Assembly: GCA_963822705.1 (NCBI GenBank)
Contig: CAWGIX010000006.1
Coordinates: 496,001 to 560,000 of the forward strand
Origin: CAVRQM01 sp963822705
Lineage (GTDB): Bacteria; Pseudomonadota; Alphaproteobacteria; Acetobacterales; Acetobacteraceae
Direction of reading: 5' to 3'
Length of the DNA stretch: 64,000 nucleotides
In this document: positions 19,463 through 28,168 of the stretch, in pieces
Position numbering within the stretch: position 1 is the first letter of the stretch
Layout of the letters: each line of letters opens with the position of its first letter
Translations under genes and position numbers: made by a program
The notes under the pieces: generated by a model
What the model was told of the DNA's origin: nothing
The model's input: only the letters and a program-made list of their open reading frames with translations
Database searches by the model: none

Positions 19463-20243
19463 TCACCAGATCTTCCACGGGGCGCGGCCGGAGGCCCAGA
19501 GTTCTTCCAGGTGCACGCTTGTCGCGCAGCGTATCCATCGGCTGCCAGAAACCGTTGTGGAAATACACGCTCAGTCTGCCCTTCGTGCGGCCAGACGCTC
19601 CATCGGCTCGCGCTCCCACACGGTCGCGTCGCCCTCGATGTAGTCGCCCACTTTCGGCGACAGCACGAAGAAGCCGCCGTTGATCCAGCCGCCGTCGCCC
19701 GCGCGGCTTTTCCTCGAAGCCGGTGACGCGGTCGCCCTCGTGGCGCAGCGCGCCGAACCGGCCGGGCGGCTGCACCGCGGTCACCGTCGCCAGCCTGTCC
19801 GTTGCTGCCGATGCAGCCGCGATCGCGGCCGCGATGTCGACGTCGCCCACGCCGTCGCCGTAGGTGAGGCAGAACGCCTCGTCGCCCTGCGAGATAGGGC
19901 AGGACGCGCTTGATGCGGCCGCCGGTCATGGTCGCCTCGCCGGTATCCACCAGCGTGACCGTCCAGGGTTCGGCGCTGGCGCTGATGCACCTGCATGCTG
20001 TTGTCGCGCATGTCGAAGGTGACGTCGGACATGTGCAGGAAGTAGTTCGCGAAATACTCCTTGATCACATAGGCCTTGTAGCCGAGGCAGACCACGAAAT
20101 CGTTGATGCCGTGCGCACTGTAGATCTTCATGATGTGCCAGAGGATCGGCTTGCCGCCGATCTCCACCATGGGCTTCGGCCGGATGTTCGTCTCCTCCGA
20201 CAGCCGTGTGCCGAGGCCACCGGCCAAAATCACCGCTCTTCAT
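19463..20243 (-). CDS. rfbF: Glucose-1-phosphate cytidylyltransferase, several frameshifts
   Basis: The nucleotidyltransferase opening AGGLGTRLSEETNIRPKPMV is followed by EIGGKPILWHIMKIYSAHG and FVVCLGYKAYVIKEYF. These are diagnostic for RfbF, which makes CDP-glucose from CTP and glucose-1-phosphate. Later pieces in other frames give TGGRIKRVLPYL, TVTAVQPPGRFGAL and GFWQPMDTLRDKR, ending APWKIW and a TGA at 19463. The ATG at 20243 needs one extra base removed (ATGAAGAGCGGTG) to join the motif. Four or more indels are present; with repair the length is about 260 residues, as expected. It supplies CDP-glucose for the deoxysugar pathway of this cluster. Confidence 0.85.
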
Positions 20244-20407
20244 CGCGTTCGCGTCCCCTTTCTTGCCTCAACCCCGGCCTGCATAGACCACGAGGTTGCG
20301 CCGCGACAGAGTGACGGCGGGCAGCCCGCGTGGACGATAGTTCGGGGTGGTTAAGCCTGCGACAATGGTTGCCCATACGGCTACGCCGGACCGCACGGTG
20401 CAGCGAT

Positions 20408-21718
20408 CTACTCCAGCAGCGAGTCCGCGAACCTGTTCAACCTGCTGTGCAGCCGCTCGCGGACTTCCGAATGGATGTGCCGGCTGGCATAGTCCAGCAC
20501 GCATTCGCCCCAGGCCGCATGGTCGCCAGCCGGCCGGCGCGGTGTGCGATCAATTCGATCCAGCGCCGCGCCGTAGGTGTTGCGGCTGTCGAACGTGCGC
20601 GCCAGGGCACGCATGCCGGCTGCCTTCCTGGCAATCAGGTCGGGGCGGGAAGCGATGGCATCCAGCACGTCGCGGTACGACCGCACATCGCCAGCATCCA
20701 CCAGAAACGCGTGATCCGCCCCGGCGGTATCGGAAATCAGGTCTCCTCTCGTGTTGATGACCGGAACCCCGAAGGTGACGTAATCGAGGAAGCGCAGGCG
20801 GTAGCTTTGCCAATTCTCGAAACTCGGCTTGTTCACGTTCAGGCCGACGCCGCTGCTGGCGGTATAGGCCCTGACCCGTCGTCCCGCGTCATCCCAGTGA
20901 TTGTAGACGGTGATGCGCTGGCCCATCATGTGGCGATACCGATACAGCAGTGCCTCGGTTTCCGCAACATATTCGGTGTGGTCGATATTCGTGGGTTGCA
21001 GTAGCCCCATCACGAACAGCCGCAGCCGGCTATCCGGCATGCCGAGCGCGTGTTCGCCGAACGCCTCCAAAAAGGTGTTGAAATCCGTCCAGCGCCACAC
21101 TCCGCCCGCGTTGATGATCGCGGTCTCGCCCGGCTCCAGGCACATCTCCGCGCGCACCTGCCGGAGGTCGGGCAGGGCGTGCATTTCCTCCTCCACGATG
21201 CCGAGCGGCGAGACGATGATGCGGTCCGATAGCGGCCATTTGGCGAGCAGGTTATAGAACACCTGCAGCACCTCGGCCATGCGCTGGTTCTGGGTCAGGA
21301 TGAAGTCCACGTTATACCGCATTGCGGTAATCAGGTCGAACACGTATTGCGCTTTGAACCGCTCGGGCAATTCCACCCAGTGGATGGCGGCGTGGATGGC
21401 GACGATTTTCGCGTGCGGAAAATGCTGGCGAATGTTCAGCGCTTCGGGAAATACCGAAACCACGATGTCCGGCGCGATCTCGCCATATCCGAGCGGCACG
21501 TCCTGCTGCTTCCAGGTCGGATAGACCTGGTCCACCACCCAGCTCGGGCGCTTCGTGACATCGTCCTGGGCCGAGGTGATCATCACCGTCCAGCCGCGGC
21601 GGAGCGCTTCGTGAGCAAACTGGAACAGGTTCTTGTCATGACTGAAGGGTGCTGCCGGCGGCTGACCGGTAACGAGGTACGGCAAGGTAATCGCATCGAT
21701 CAAAACCAGAACCCGCAC
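20408..21718 (-). CDS. Glycosyltransferase, GT-B (GT4-like)
   Basis: An intact 436-residue cytoplasmic protein. The N-terminal half has a weak Rossmann-like start (MRVLVLIDAITLPYLV) and IVVSVFPEALNIRQHFPHAK. The second half starts at IIVSPLGIVEEEMHALPD and has AIINAGGVWRWTDFNTFLEA, then LRLFVMGLL and LRFLDYVTFGVPVINT. This is the layout of GT4-type enzymes, with a donor-binding loop where 'GxPV' would hold the nucleotide sugar. The gene lies four bases after the methyltransferase gene, in the sugar cluster. A 164-base gap without features separates it from rfbF. The acceptor and donor are unknown. Confidence 0.72.
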   Translation of the reverse strand: MRVLVLIDAITLPYLVTGQPPAAPFSHDKNLFQFAHEALRRGWTVMITSAQDDVTKRPSWVVDQVYPTWKQQDVPLGYGEIAPDIVVSVFPEALNIRQHFPHAKIVAIHAAIHWVELPERFKAQYVFDLITAMRYNVDFILTQNQRMAEVLQVFYNLLAKWPLSDRIIVSPLGIVEEEMHALPDLRQVRAEMCLEPGETAIINAGGVWRWTDFNTFLEAFGEHALGMPDSRLRLFVMGLLQPTNIDHTEYVAETEALLYRYRHMMGQRITVYNHWDDAGRRVRAYTASSGVGLNVNKPSFENWQSYRLRFLDYVTFGVPVINTRGDLISDTAGADHAFLVDAGDVRSYRDVLDAIASRPDLIARKAAGMRALARTFDSRNTYGAALDRIDRTPRRPAGDHAAWGECVLDYASRHIHSEVRERLHSRLNRFADSLLE

Positions 21719-21721
21719 GGT

Positions 21722-23254
21722 TCAGGCCGCCGGCGGTCGGGCGGTACCCGCGCTCTTGCGCTTGGCCTTGTCCCGTGGGCTCGCCTTGGCGGCAGCCTTC
21801 TTGGCTCCGGATAGGGCTGGCAACGCGTCCCTGGGCACGGCTCTCGTCGCGCCAGCGGGCCGGGCCGGCGCGGCAAGCTCCGCCCGGGCCCGCTCTGCCC
21901 AATACGCGCTGCCCTGGGCCTCGGACACCGCCTGCAGCACTCCGCGCGCGCCCGCTTCATTGCCGAAGCGACGCAGCACCAAGCCAACGTGGAAGCGCGA
22001 TGCACAGTGCCGGTCGGCCTCGGGGGCCATCATCGAGGGCGACAATACGTACGCCCGTCGCGACAGCTCGGAGGCGAGCTGGAAGTTCAGCATCGCCTCG
22101 GCCGGCAACTCGCTTCCGTTCAGGTGCAACATCCCTGCGTGATAGAGCAGGGAGGCAGCACTGATCGGGGCAGTTCTGAACAGCCCCTCGAGGCTTGACT
22201 GGATTTCTGCCGTTCGCGCGGTCGCCGAGGCCGCCTGGATCAGCGGTTCCGCCCGTTCGAACAGCATCCGAGCCGCCGGCCAGTCAGCTCGGTTCACAGC
22301 GCGCTCAAGAGCGCGCGCCAGCAGCCCGGCCGCGCTCGATCCGTCCTCAGGCAGTGCGTCTGCTCGGCGCGTCAGATAGCGGTCGAGCATTGCTTCGCGT
22401 GCGCCTCGGGGCAACGGGCCCGGCGGCTTGCGGTCGGCGCGCAGCATGCCCGCGTGTCCGGACACGGCCAAATCGAGCGACGCCCGCGCCAGCAGCAACT
22501 CGAAGCCGGTGCGGCTCGGGAGAAGCACCCGTGCCTCGGAAGCGGTGCGGCGGATCGTTTCTGCGTCCATGGACTCGTACAACACTGCGGCATCGGGCAC
22601 GGCCAATAGCCAGCGCGCGGTCTCGGTGCTGATTTCCGGCAGGGCGCGGAGCAGCGTCAGCGGGTCCAGGGTGCGGTCGATGATATTTTCGGCGATCACG
22701 ACATCGAACCGGCCGCCCTCGCGGGCCTGCGTCTCCGCCGCGTCAACTCCGCCGTGCAGTAGGTTGGCGCCGAGCCGGGCTGCGCCCACGGTCGGCCACG
22801 GTCCCGGATCGACCCCGACCGCGGTCCAACCGGGCAGATGGCGAACCATGTCGACGGCAAAACCGAGCCGGCCGCCTAGTTCCAGTAGCCGCCCGCGCTT
22901 GCGCCCCTCGGTCGCGCGGGCTGCGGTTTCCGCGGCGACGTTCAGATCGGCTGCATATTCGATCTGATATCGGATCGAAAACGGGTCCGGTGTGACCCGC
23001 CGCGGGTTTGGCGGGTGGAACTGGTGACTGGCGCAGGCGCCGCAGATGTACAGGGCGCGGCCCTCGGCGCGCAGCACGCCCTGCTTGAAACCATCGGTGC
23101 CGCAGGCGAGACAGGCAAAGCTCTGGATTTCCGGTTTTGCAAAACCAAGCCATGCCAGCCCGGGTCCGGCGGGCCGCCGCAGCCGCTCCACAGACCAGCG
23201 GGCGGCGAGAATGGCGCCGCTCCGCCTGCTTGCGTCCGACACGACAAAACTCAT
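21722..23254 (-). CDS. Zinc-ribbon SAM methyltransferase with long C-terminal extension
   Basis: An intact 510-residue protein. Four cysteines (C48, C51, C71, C74) form a CxxC...CxxC zinc ribbon. A class I SAM methyltransferase domain follows, with motif I LLELGGRLGFAVD at residues 123-135 and a later VVIAENIIDRTLDPLTLLRAL. A comparable Zn-ribbon plus methyltransferase layout is found in sugar C-methyltransferases that act on deoxysugar nucleotides. The last ~250 residues are helical, Ala-rich and TPR-like (FNFQL-type repeats around residues 320-450), ending in a Lys/Ala tail. The start overlaps the stop of the upstream SDR gene. The substrate is probably a sugar nucleotide made in this cluster. 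Confidence 0.72.
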   Translation of the reverse strand: MSFVVSDASRRSGAILAARWSVERLRRPAGPGLAWLGFAKPEIQSFACLACGTDGFKQGVLRAEGRALYICGACASHQFHPPNPRRVTPDPFSIRYQIEYAADLNVAAETAARATEGRKRGRLLELGGRLGFAVDMVRHLPGWTAVGVDPGPWPTVGAARLGANLLHGGVDAAETQAREGGRFDVVIAENIIDRTLDPLTLLRALPEISTETARWLLAVPDAAVLYESMDAETIRRTASEARVLLPSRTGFELLLARASLDLAVSGHAGMLRADRKPPGPLPRGAREAMLDRYLTRRADALPEDGSSAAGLLARALERAVNRADWPAARMLFERAEPLIQAASATARTAEIQSSLEGLFRTAPISAASLLYHAGMLHLNGSELPAEAMLNFQLASELSRRAYVLSPSMMAPEADRHCASRFHVGLVLRRFGNEAGARGVLQAVSEAQGSAYWAERARAELAAPARPAGATRAVPRDALPALSGAKKAAAKASPRDKAKRKSAGTARPPAA

Positions 23255-24201
23255 GGCGCGGCGTCGGCGGGACCGGCACGGGCGGCGGCAAGTTCGCGCA
23301 GTCCCTCGTCAAGCCCGATGCGCGGCGCCCACCCAGGGACCGGGCGCAATCCGGTCCAGGGCAGCATCACCTCCCGAGCCCGGTAGGGCCGGCCGCCCCA
23401 TTTGATCTGCGGCGCCCGGCCGACCGCCTGGCCGATGCGCGATGCCAGTTCGCGCAGCACGACGCGATCGCCGGAGACGCCGTAGATCTCATGCCCTTCC
23501 ACCACGTCGGTCAGCAGGCGATTTGCGGCGGCTGCAAACGCTTGCGCCACGTCCTCCACATGCACGAGGTCGATCACCTGGCCGCCCGGGGACATCGCCA
23601 GCTCCGTGCCGTGCTCCGCGGCGTCGGCGATCAGATCGACGATTTTTCGGCGCGGATCGTGCGGCCCGTAAGTGTCGAACAGGCGCAGCGTGATCGCGGC
23701 CATGCCGTCCAGACAGAAGCACGCCAGCAGATCCTCAAGCGCCTGCTTGGTGCCGGCGTAGAAATTAAACGGGCTATAGCCATCGTGGTCGGCGATGGTT
23801 TGCCAGCTGGTGCCGGTGTTGACGAACCGGCGCACGCCTGCGGTGCGCATGGCGGCCAGCAGCAACGCGGGAAAGGTGATGTTCGCCTCGATCATGCGCG
23901 TGATTTCGGGTGGAGATTCGCCGCCCCTGCTGACCGAGGCCACATGGATCACGATATCCGGCCGGAGCTCGGCCAGCATGTCCGGCAAATCCTGACAGCC
24001 GGGCGCGCCACGCACTATTTCGATCTGCTCGGCGACGCCCGCCTGCTGCAACAGGTCGAGGCGGGACGTGGATTGCGCCAGCACCGTCACCGAGAAATTT
24101 TCGGACAACAGCCGCCGCGCCAGGCGGGAGCCAACAAAGCCGGTCCCGCCGGTCAGCAAAACCGATCGTTCAGCAGTTGCCTTCACGTTGCCATTCCGCA
24201 A
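23251..24201 (-). CDS. NAD-dependent sugar-nucleotide epimerase/reductase (SDR)
   Basis: An intact 316-residue extended SDR. VLLTGGTGFVGSRLARRLL supplies the NAD-binding GxxGxxG, YAGTKQALEDLLACF the catalytic YxxxK, and TLRLFDTYGPHDPRRKIVDL a sugar-binding loop typical of CDP/dTDP-sugar 4-reductases and epimerases. The cluster (rfbF, rfbC-like, methyltransferase, two SDRs) suggests it finishes a branched or deoxysugar nucleotide. It overlaps the methyltransferase gene by ATGA and follows rfbC by 34 bases. Confidence 0.82.
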   Translation of the reverse strand: MRNGNVKATAERSVLLTGGTGFVGSRLARRLLSENFSVTVLAQSTSRLDLLQQAGVAEQIEIVRGAPGCQDLPDMLAELRPDIVIHVASVSRGGESPPEITRMIEANITFPALLLAAMRTAGVRRFVNTGTSWQTIADHDGYSPFNFYAGTKQALEDLLACFCLDGMAAITLRLFDTYGPHDPRRKIVDLIADAAEHGTELAMSPGGQVIDLVHVEDVAQAFAAAANRLLTDVVEGHEIYGVSGDRVVLRELASRIGQAVGRAPQIKWGGRPYRAREVMLPWTGLRPVPGWAPRIGLDEGLRELAAARAGPADAAP

Positions 24202-24235
24202 GGCGCGGCGCGCTGTGTTGGCGACAGCCAGTCCG

Positions 24236-24781
24236 TCACGCGCGAAAATTCGCCGGATCGAAATCCGGCCAGTTCTGGTCTTTCGCGGAGACGACCGTCG
24301 GCGTCATTGGCCATCGCACGCCCACAGCAGGGTCGTTCCACCGCACTCCTCGCTCGCATGCCGGATTGTAGAATTGCGAGGACAGATAAATGGCTTCGGT
24401 ATCGTCGGCAAGCGTGAGGAAGGCGTGTGCGAATCCTTCCGGCACGTACATCATCACGCGGTTTTCCGCGGTCAGCTCGTGGCCATACCAGCGCAAGCAG
24501 GTGGGCGAGTCCGGGCGAAGGTCGACGGCCACGTCGAACAGCGCGCCGCGCACGCAGCGCACCAGCTTGGCCTCCGCAGCGGGCGCCAGTTGCAGGTGCA
24601 TGCCCCGCAGAGTGCCCCGGTGACGGGATAGCGAATTATTGATGTTGACGAAGGTGCCGACCAGACCGGCCTCGGCGAACACTTTTGTATCGAAGATGCG
24701 GGCGAAAAACCCGCGCTCGTCGCCAAAAGGCTTGGGCACGATCACGCGAACTTTTTCGAGGCCAACGTCCTGGATGTCCAC
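24236..24781 (-). CDS. rfbC: dTDP-4-dehydrorhamnose 3,5-epimerase-like cupin
   Basis: A 181-residue cupin. GDERGFFARIFD, NNSLSRHRGTLRGMHLQ (catalytic His), VRCVRGALFDVAVDLR, and YVPEGFAHAFLTL are the RfbC signature blocks. It epimerises C3 and C5 of a 4-keto-6-deoxyhexose nucleotide. The GTG at 24781 is chosen because the RfbC fold begins right there (VDIQDVGLEKVRVI) and an AGAGGA ribosome site precedes it, although the frame is open upstream. No rmlA, rmlB or rmlD is in the window, so a CDP-linked 4-keto sugar from the rfbF route is as likely a substrate as dTDP-4-keto-rhamnose precursor. Confidence 0.85.
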   Translation of the reverse strand: MDIQDVGLEKVRVIVPKPFGDERGFFARIFDTKVFAEAGLVGTFVNINNSLSRHRGTLRGMHLQLAPAAEAKLVRCVRGALFDVAVDLRPDSPTCLRWYGHELTAENRVMMYVPEGFAHAFLTLADDTEAIYLSSQFYNPACERGVRWNDPAVGVRWPMTPTVVSAKDQNWPDFDPANFRA

Positions 24782-24854
24782 GTTCCATTCCTCTTTTTGG
24801 CGCGGCGAGTATCCTCGACGGCAATTATCATCGTATGAAGGTTTCGGAAAAGCT

Positions 24855-26174
24855 TCACGGATTCCCACCCGAGGCGCGGGCCTGACCGGCGCCCTGGCTC
24901 GCCGAAGGCAACAGGATCGCGCGCGGGCCGGGTCCCCATCGCACGCGGCCGGGCTCGTGACAGGCTGGGCATATCGCTTGCCACGCCGGCAGCACCGCGC
25001 CGCAGGCCTCGCACCGCCAGCACGGCTCGGGCGGCGACCCTGCCGCCCGGCGCAGCGCCTCGCGCTGGGCCAGCCTGCCGCTCTCGGTGTCGCCGCGCTC
25101 CTCGCCCTCAAGGTCGGCGAGCAGCAGCCAGTATCGGCGGTCTTCCTGCGCCTGGGTCCGCGCCGCGCCGAGATGCCGGCGCGCCTCCCCGGTGAGCCCG
25201 GCGGCCAGATTCTCGCGCGCGAGGAGCAGGTGGCTTTCGACGTGATCGGCGGCGCCGGCGACCAGCTTGCTGGCCGCCTTGATGCGCGCGATCGGATCGG
25301 TAAGTGGTTGCAGCGCCAGCACCGCGAGGTCCGGTTGGGGTGCGGCCTTCCAAGCCCGCGCCAGCGCCTCCTGCGCCCGATCCTCGCGGCCGGACGCGCG
25401 CAGCCGTTTGGCATAGGTCAAGGAGGCGGGCACGAAGCCGGGGAAATCGCGCACCGCCTGCCGCGCCAGCCGCTCGCCTTCCTCGGGATCGGTGGCGGCA
25501 TCGGCGGCGGCGGTGGCGTAGGCGGCGCGAACCGGGGCCTTTTCCGCGGCCAGCGCCAGCGCCTGGCGCCAGTCGCCGGTACGAGCCGCTAGCCGCTCAC
25601 GGTCCTCGCGCATCCAGGCCCCGCCCGGATGCGCCTCCTCCGCGCGGCCCGCGATGGCGGCAGCTGCGGCGAAATCCTCGCGCATCAGCGCTTGGCGGAA
25701 CAAGCCGCGCAGGCCCAGCAGGGCCGCATCCTCGCGCTCGGCCAATTGGCGGAACAGGGCGGCCGCCGCGTCCTCGTTTCCGCCCAACCGCTCCGCCTCG
25801 GCGGCCAGCATCAGAGGTTGCGCGCCGTCGCCCAGCAGGCGGCGGGCCCGCGACGCGGCGCGCTGGGCGGCGGTCGCTTCGCCCGCGGCAATGGCGACCA
25901 GCGCGCCGGTGAGGGCGGCCTCCCCAGCATCGCGCCGCCTCCAGGCGCGGCGCTGGCGGATGCGCCGCGGTAGCCCCAGCAGCCGGCCGAGCAGCCACAG
26001 CACGGCGGCCAGAATCAGCACGAAAACCACGCCGGCACCGATGGCGAGCGCTGTCGAGGTCTCGACCGTCAGCTGCCCGAGGCTGACGGAGACGCTGCCG
26101 CTCAGGCCGGACAGGAACAGCACGAACGCCACCACGACGGCGCCGCCCAAAAGTACCCGGAAGACGAGGCGCAT
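24855..26174 (-). CDS. hemY: HemY-like membrane protein with TPR region
   Basis: A 439-residue protein of the HemY N-terminal family. Two membrane helices lie at residues ~5-25 and ~40-65 (LVFRVLLGGAVVVAFVLFL and ALAIGAGVVFVLILAAVLWL), then the GLPRRIRQRR loop typical of HemY, and a long TPR-like Ala-rich helical region. The C-terminus has a CxxC...CxxC zinc-ribbon-like end (CEACGAVLPAWQAICPAC), usual in alphaproteobacterial HemY. It is tied to late heme synthesis by gene order (hemC/hemD-mic60-hemY); its biochemical role is not settled. The ATG shares its A with the TGA of the upstream gene. Confidence 0.85.
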   Translation of the reverse strand: MRLVFRVLLGGAVVVAFVLFLSGLSGSVSVSLGQLTVETSTALAIGAGVVFVLILAAVLWLLGRLLGLPRRIRQRRAWRRRDAGEAALTGALVAIAAGEATAAQRAASRARRLLGDGAQPLMLAAEAERLGGNEDAAAALFRQLAEREDAALLGLRGLFRQALMREDFAAAAAIAGRAEEAHPGGAWMREDRERLAARTGDWRQALALAAEKAPVRAAYATAAADAATDPEEGERLARQAVRDFPGFVPASLTYAKRLRASGREDRAQEALARAWKAAPQPDLAVLALQPLTDPIARIKAASKLVAGAADHVESHLLLARENLAAGLTGEARRHLGAARTQAQEDRRYWLLLADLEGEERGDTESGRLAQREALRRAAGSPPEPCWRCEACGAVLPAWQAICPACHEPGRVRWGPGPRAILLPSASQGAGQARASGGNP

Positions 26175-27282
26175 CAGCCGGCGGCCGTCGCCAGTGCGGC
26201 TCGCGCATCCAGCAGGCTTTGCGCACGCTCCCGCCAGCCCGCCATCGCCGCAGCTGCCGCCGGGTCCAGCGCATCCAGCGCTGCCACTGCTCCTGCCAGG
26301 TCTCCGGCGTCCAGCCGCTGCTGCGCCGTGCCCAGCGTCTCCGATGCGGGCGGCCCCAGAACCACCCGATCGCCCTGGCGCACCGTCACCAGCGATTGCA
26401 CGTTCCGCAGCACGCGCTGTCCCAGGGACAGGCCTGCGGCGGGGGGCTGACTCGCGGCCAGCGCGGCCGCGGCCGCTTTGGAGAAATCCAGGCGCAGTTG
26501 CGCCTCCGTGGGCGGTGCCTCGGTCGCAAAGCGGGCCAGGGCTGGGGGTGCGCCCGGGAGGGTGCCGAGCGGCTTGCCGTCCCGCAGGGCCGCCGCGACC
26601 TGCTCCAGCCGGGCCGCCCGCGCCGCTGAGGATTCTGCCGCAGTCGCGCGCTGCTCGGTGGTTTTGAGCGAAGCGGCCAGTGCGTCCACGCGCGTAGCCA
26701 GCGCCGGGTCGACGGCGGGCGCCTGCGGTTTCTGCTCCAGGGCGGCGATGCGCGCCTCCAGCGGCTGGAGATTCACGGATGGGGGCGGTTCGGCCTGGTG
26801 CTGTTCCAGGTTTGCCACCCGTTGCTCCAATTGCCGCAGATCGGGCGATGGCGCGGTTTCCGCGGGCGGACGCTGCTCCAGGCGCGTGATGCGTGCTTCG
26901 AGCGGTCCAGATCTGCCGGCGCGGGCGTTTGGCGCTGCTCCAGGCGTGTGATGCGGGCTTCGAGCGGTGCGAGATCGACCGGCACAGGTGTCGGACGCTG
27001 TTCCAGGCGGTCGAGCCGCTGGCGGATCGTGCCCAGCGCGTCGTCGAGCGCGGCCACTCGCGCGGGATCGACCGCTGCGGGGTTTGCCGCGGCGGTGGCG
27101 ATGCGCTCAGCCAGTCTCTGGTCTTCCCGCCAGGCCCAGAACAAGCCGGCCAGCGCCACCAGCGCACAGAGCAGGGCCAGCCACGCCGCGACGCTGCCGG
27201 TTGAGCGGCGGGCAGGTTGCGGAGAAGGCTGGGATGGGTCGGCGGGGGCGGGCGGTCCAGGTGAGTCCGCTATCTCAGCCAT
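26174..27282 (-). CDS. Alphaproteobacterial Mic60/HemX-like coiled-coil membrane protein, one frameshift
   Basis: ATG 27282 begins a Pro-rich cytoplasmic leader. One membrane helix follows (VAAWLALLCALVALAGLFWA, residues 31-50), then a long periplasmic coiled-coil. The C-terminal domain runs from FSKAAAAALAASQPPA to the end, with LDAGDLAGAVAALDAL, resembling the mitofilin-signature domain. In alphaproteobacteria this position between hemD and hemY holds the Mic60 homologue (COG4223), linked to inner-membrane curvature. The frame breaks near 26910, inside the repeated coiled-coil, where PLEARI...LEQR units recur, so either an indel or a repeat-copy artefact may be involved. Repaired length is about 369 residues. 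Confidence 0.72.
26723..27024 (-). repeat. In-gene tandem repeat encoding LEARI/LEQR coiled-coil units
   Basis: Within the Mic60/HemX-like gene, units of roughly 22-24 residues of the form (P)LEARITRLEQR + Pro-rich linker recur about five times, with variants LEQRVANLEQ and LEARIAALEQ. The DNA copies are near-identical (for example gtgatgcgtgcttcgagcgg and gtgatgcgggcttcgagcgg), which makes the stretch prone to copy-number change and to assembly error. Confidence 0.7.
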
Positions 27283-27980
27283 GCCAACAGCCCGTCTTGA
27301 TCCGGCTTTGATGCAACACGGATGCTGCGCCACGGCAAGGGGCAGAGCGCATCGGCGGTGGTCTGCGAAATCGCCAATGCCTCGACCCCTGCCAAAGTGT
27401 CCGCCAGCCGGCTGCGCCGTACCGCCACCGCAAAAGCCCTCGCCGAAGCCGCCGAGAAGAACAGGACCGCCGCCACGGTTTTCTGCGCCAGAGCCTCGCG
27501 CGCGGTTTCGGGGAGGGCGCTCACCGGGCGCGCCACATAGACCACGCGGCGCAGCACGGCGAATTTTTGCGCGCGCAAGGTCTCGGCCAACTCGGTCCCG
27601 TATCCGGCACCGACCGGGAGCAGCAGCGTCCCGGCGCCGGGCCGGCAGTGCTTTGCCGCCAAATCAGCCAAAGCCGCGGCATCGCGGCCGGCGCTGCGCA
27701 CGTCCGCAAACCCGACTCGCCCAGCGCGCTCGGCCGTGGCGTCCCCGACGACCAGCAGTTTCGTGGCGTGCAGGCAGGCTGGCAGCGACGGCACCGCGTT
27801 GCCGCTGGTCAGCAGGATCGCTTGCAGCCGCACCCGCGACGGCCAGCGGAGCGCGCGGTTTTCAATGCGCAGCGAGGGTGCCAGCACGGCCCGGAACCCG
27901 AGTTTTTCCACCTGCGCGGCGGTTTCGGCGGCCTCGGCATACGGGCGAGTGACCAGCACAACCGGGCGGTCATCCATCAT
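27270..27980 (-). CDS. hemD: Uroporphyrinogen-III synthase
   Basis: About 236 residues. The N-terminus VVLVTRPYAEAAETAAQVEK matches HemD, followed by AILLTSGNAVPSLPA (first-domain loop), LLVVGDATAERAGRVGF and VLFFSAASARAFAVAV (the 'FTSxSAV' region), and ending near ALAISQTTADALCPLPWRSI. HemD closes hydroxymethylbilane to uroporphyrinogen III. I chose ATG 27980 (another follows at 27977) because the family begins there; the frame is open 57 bases upstream. Its stop overlaps the Mic60-like start by 13 bases. It normally follows hemC directly, but here two genes lie in between. Confidence 0.85.
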   Translation of the reverse strand: MMDDRPVVLVTRPYAEAAETAAQVEKLGFRAVLAPSLRIENRALRWPSRVRLQAILLTSGNAVPSLPACLHATKLLVVGDATAERAGRVGFADVRSAGRDAAALADLAAKHCRPGAGTLLLPVGAGYGTELAETLRAQKFAVLRRVVYVARPVSALPETAREALAQKTVAAVLFFSAASARAFAVAVRRSRLADTLAGVEALAISQTTADALCPLPWRSIRVASKPDQDGLLAWLR

Positions 27981-28168
27981 CGGAGTTTTGGGACATGAGC
28001 TCGCTGAGTTCATGTGGGCGAGAGGCACAGTGCGCAAGCCGAGGCAATAGCCGACACTCGGTCCAGACCAGCGTGATACGGCGGGGCGGCTATCGACCCC
28101 CGCTGAGCCACGGGTGGCGTGGTAAGCTGAAGCATGAAGATCGGGCGCTGCGGCCCTCGAGGACGAAA

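Noticed and set aside
26723..27024. The coiled-coil DNA repeats as a mobile or CRISPR element
   Set aside because: They are in frame with LEARI/LEQR coiled-coil units of one protein.
24855..27167. One 770-codon minus frame joining HemY and the gene before it
   Set aside because: The first part is out of frame with the Mic60-like protein; HemY begins at ATG 26174 with its own membrane helices.
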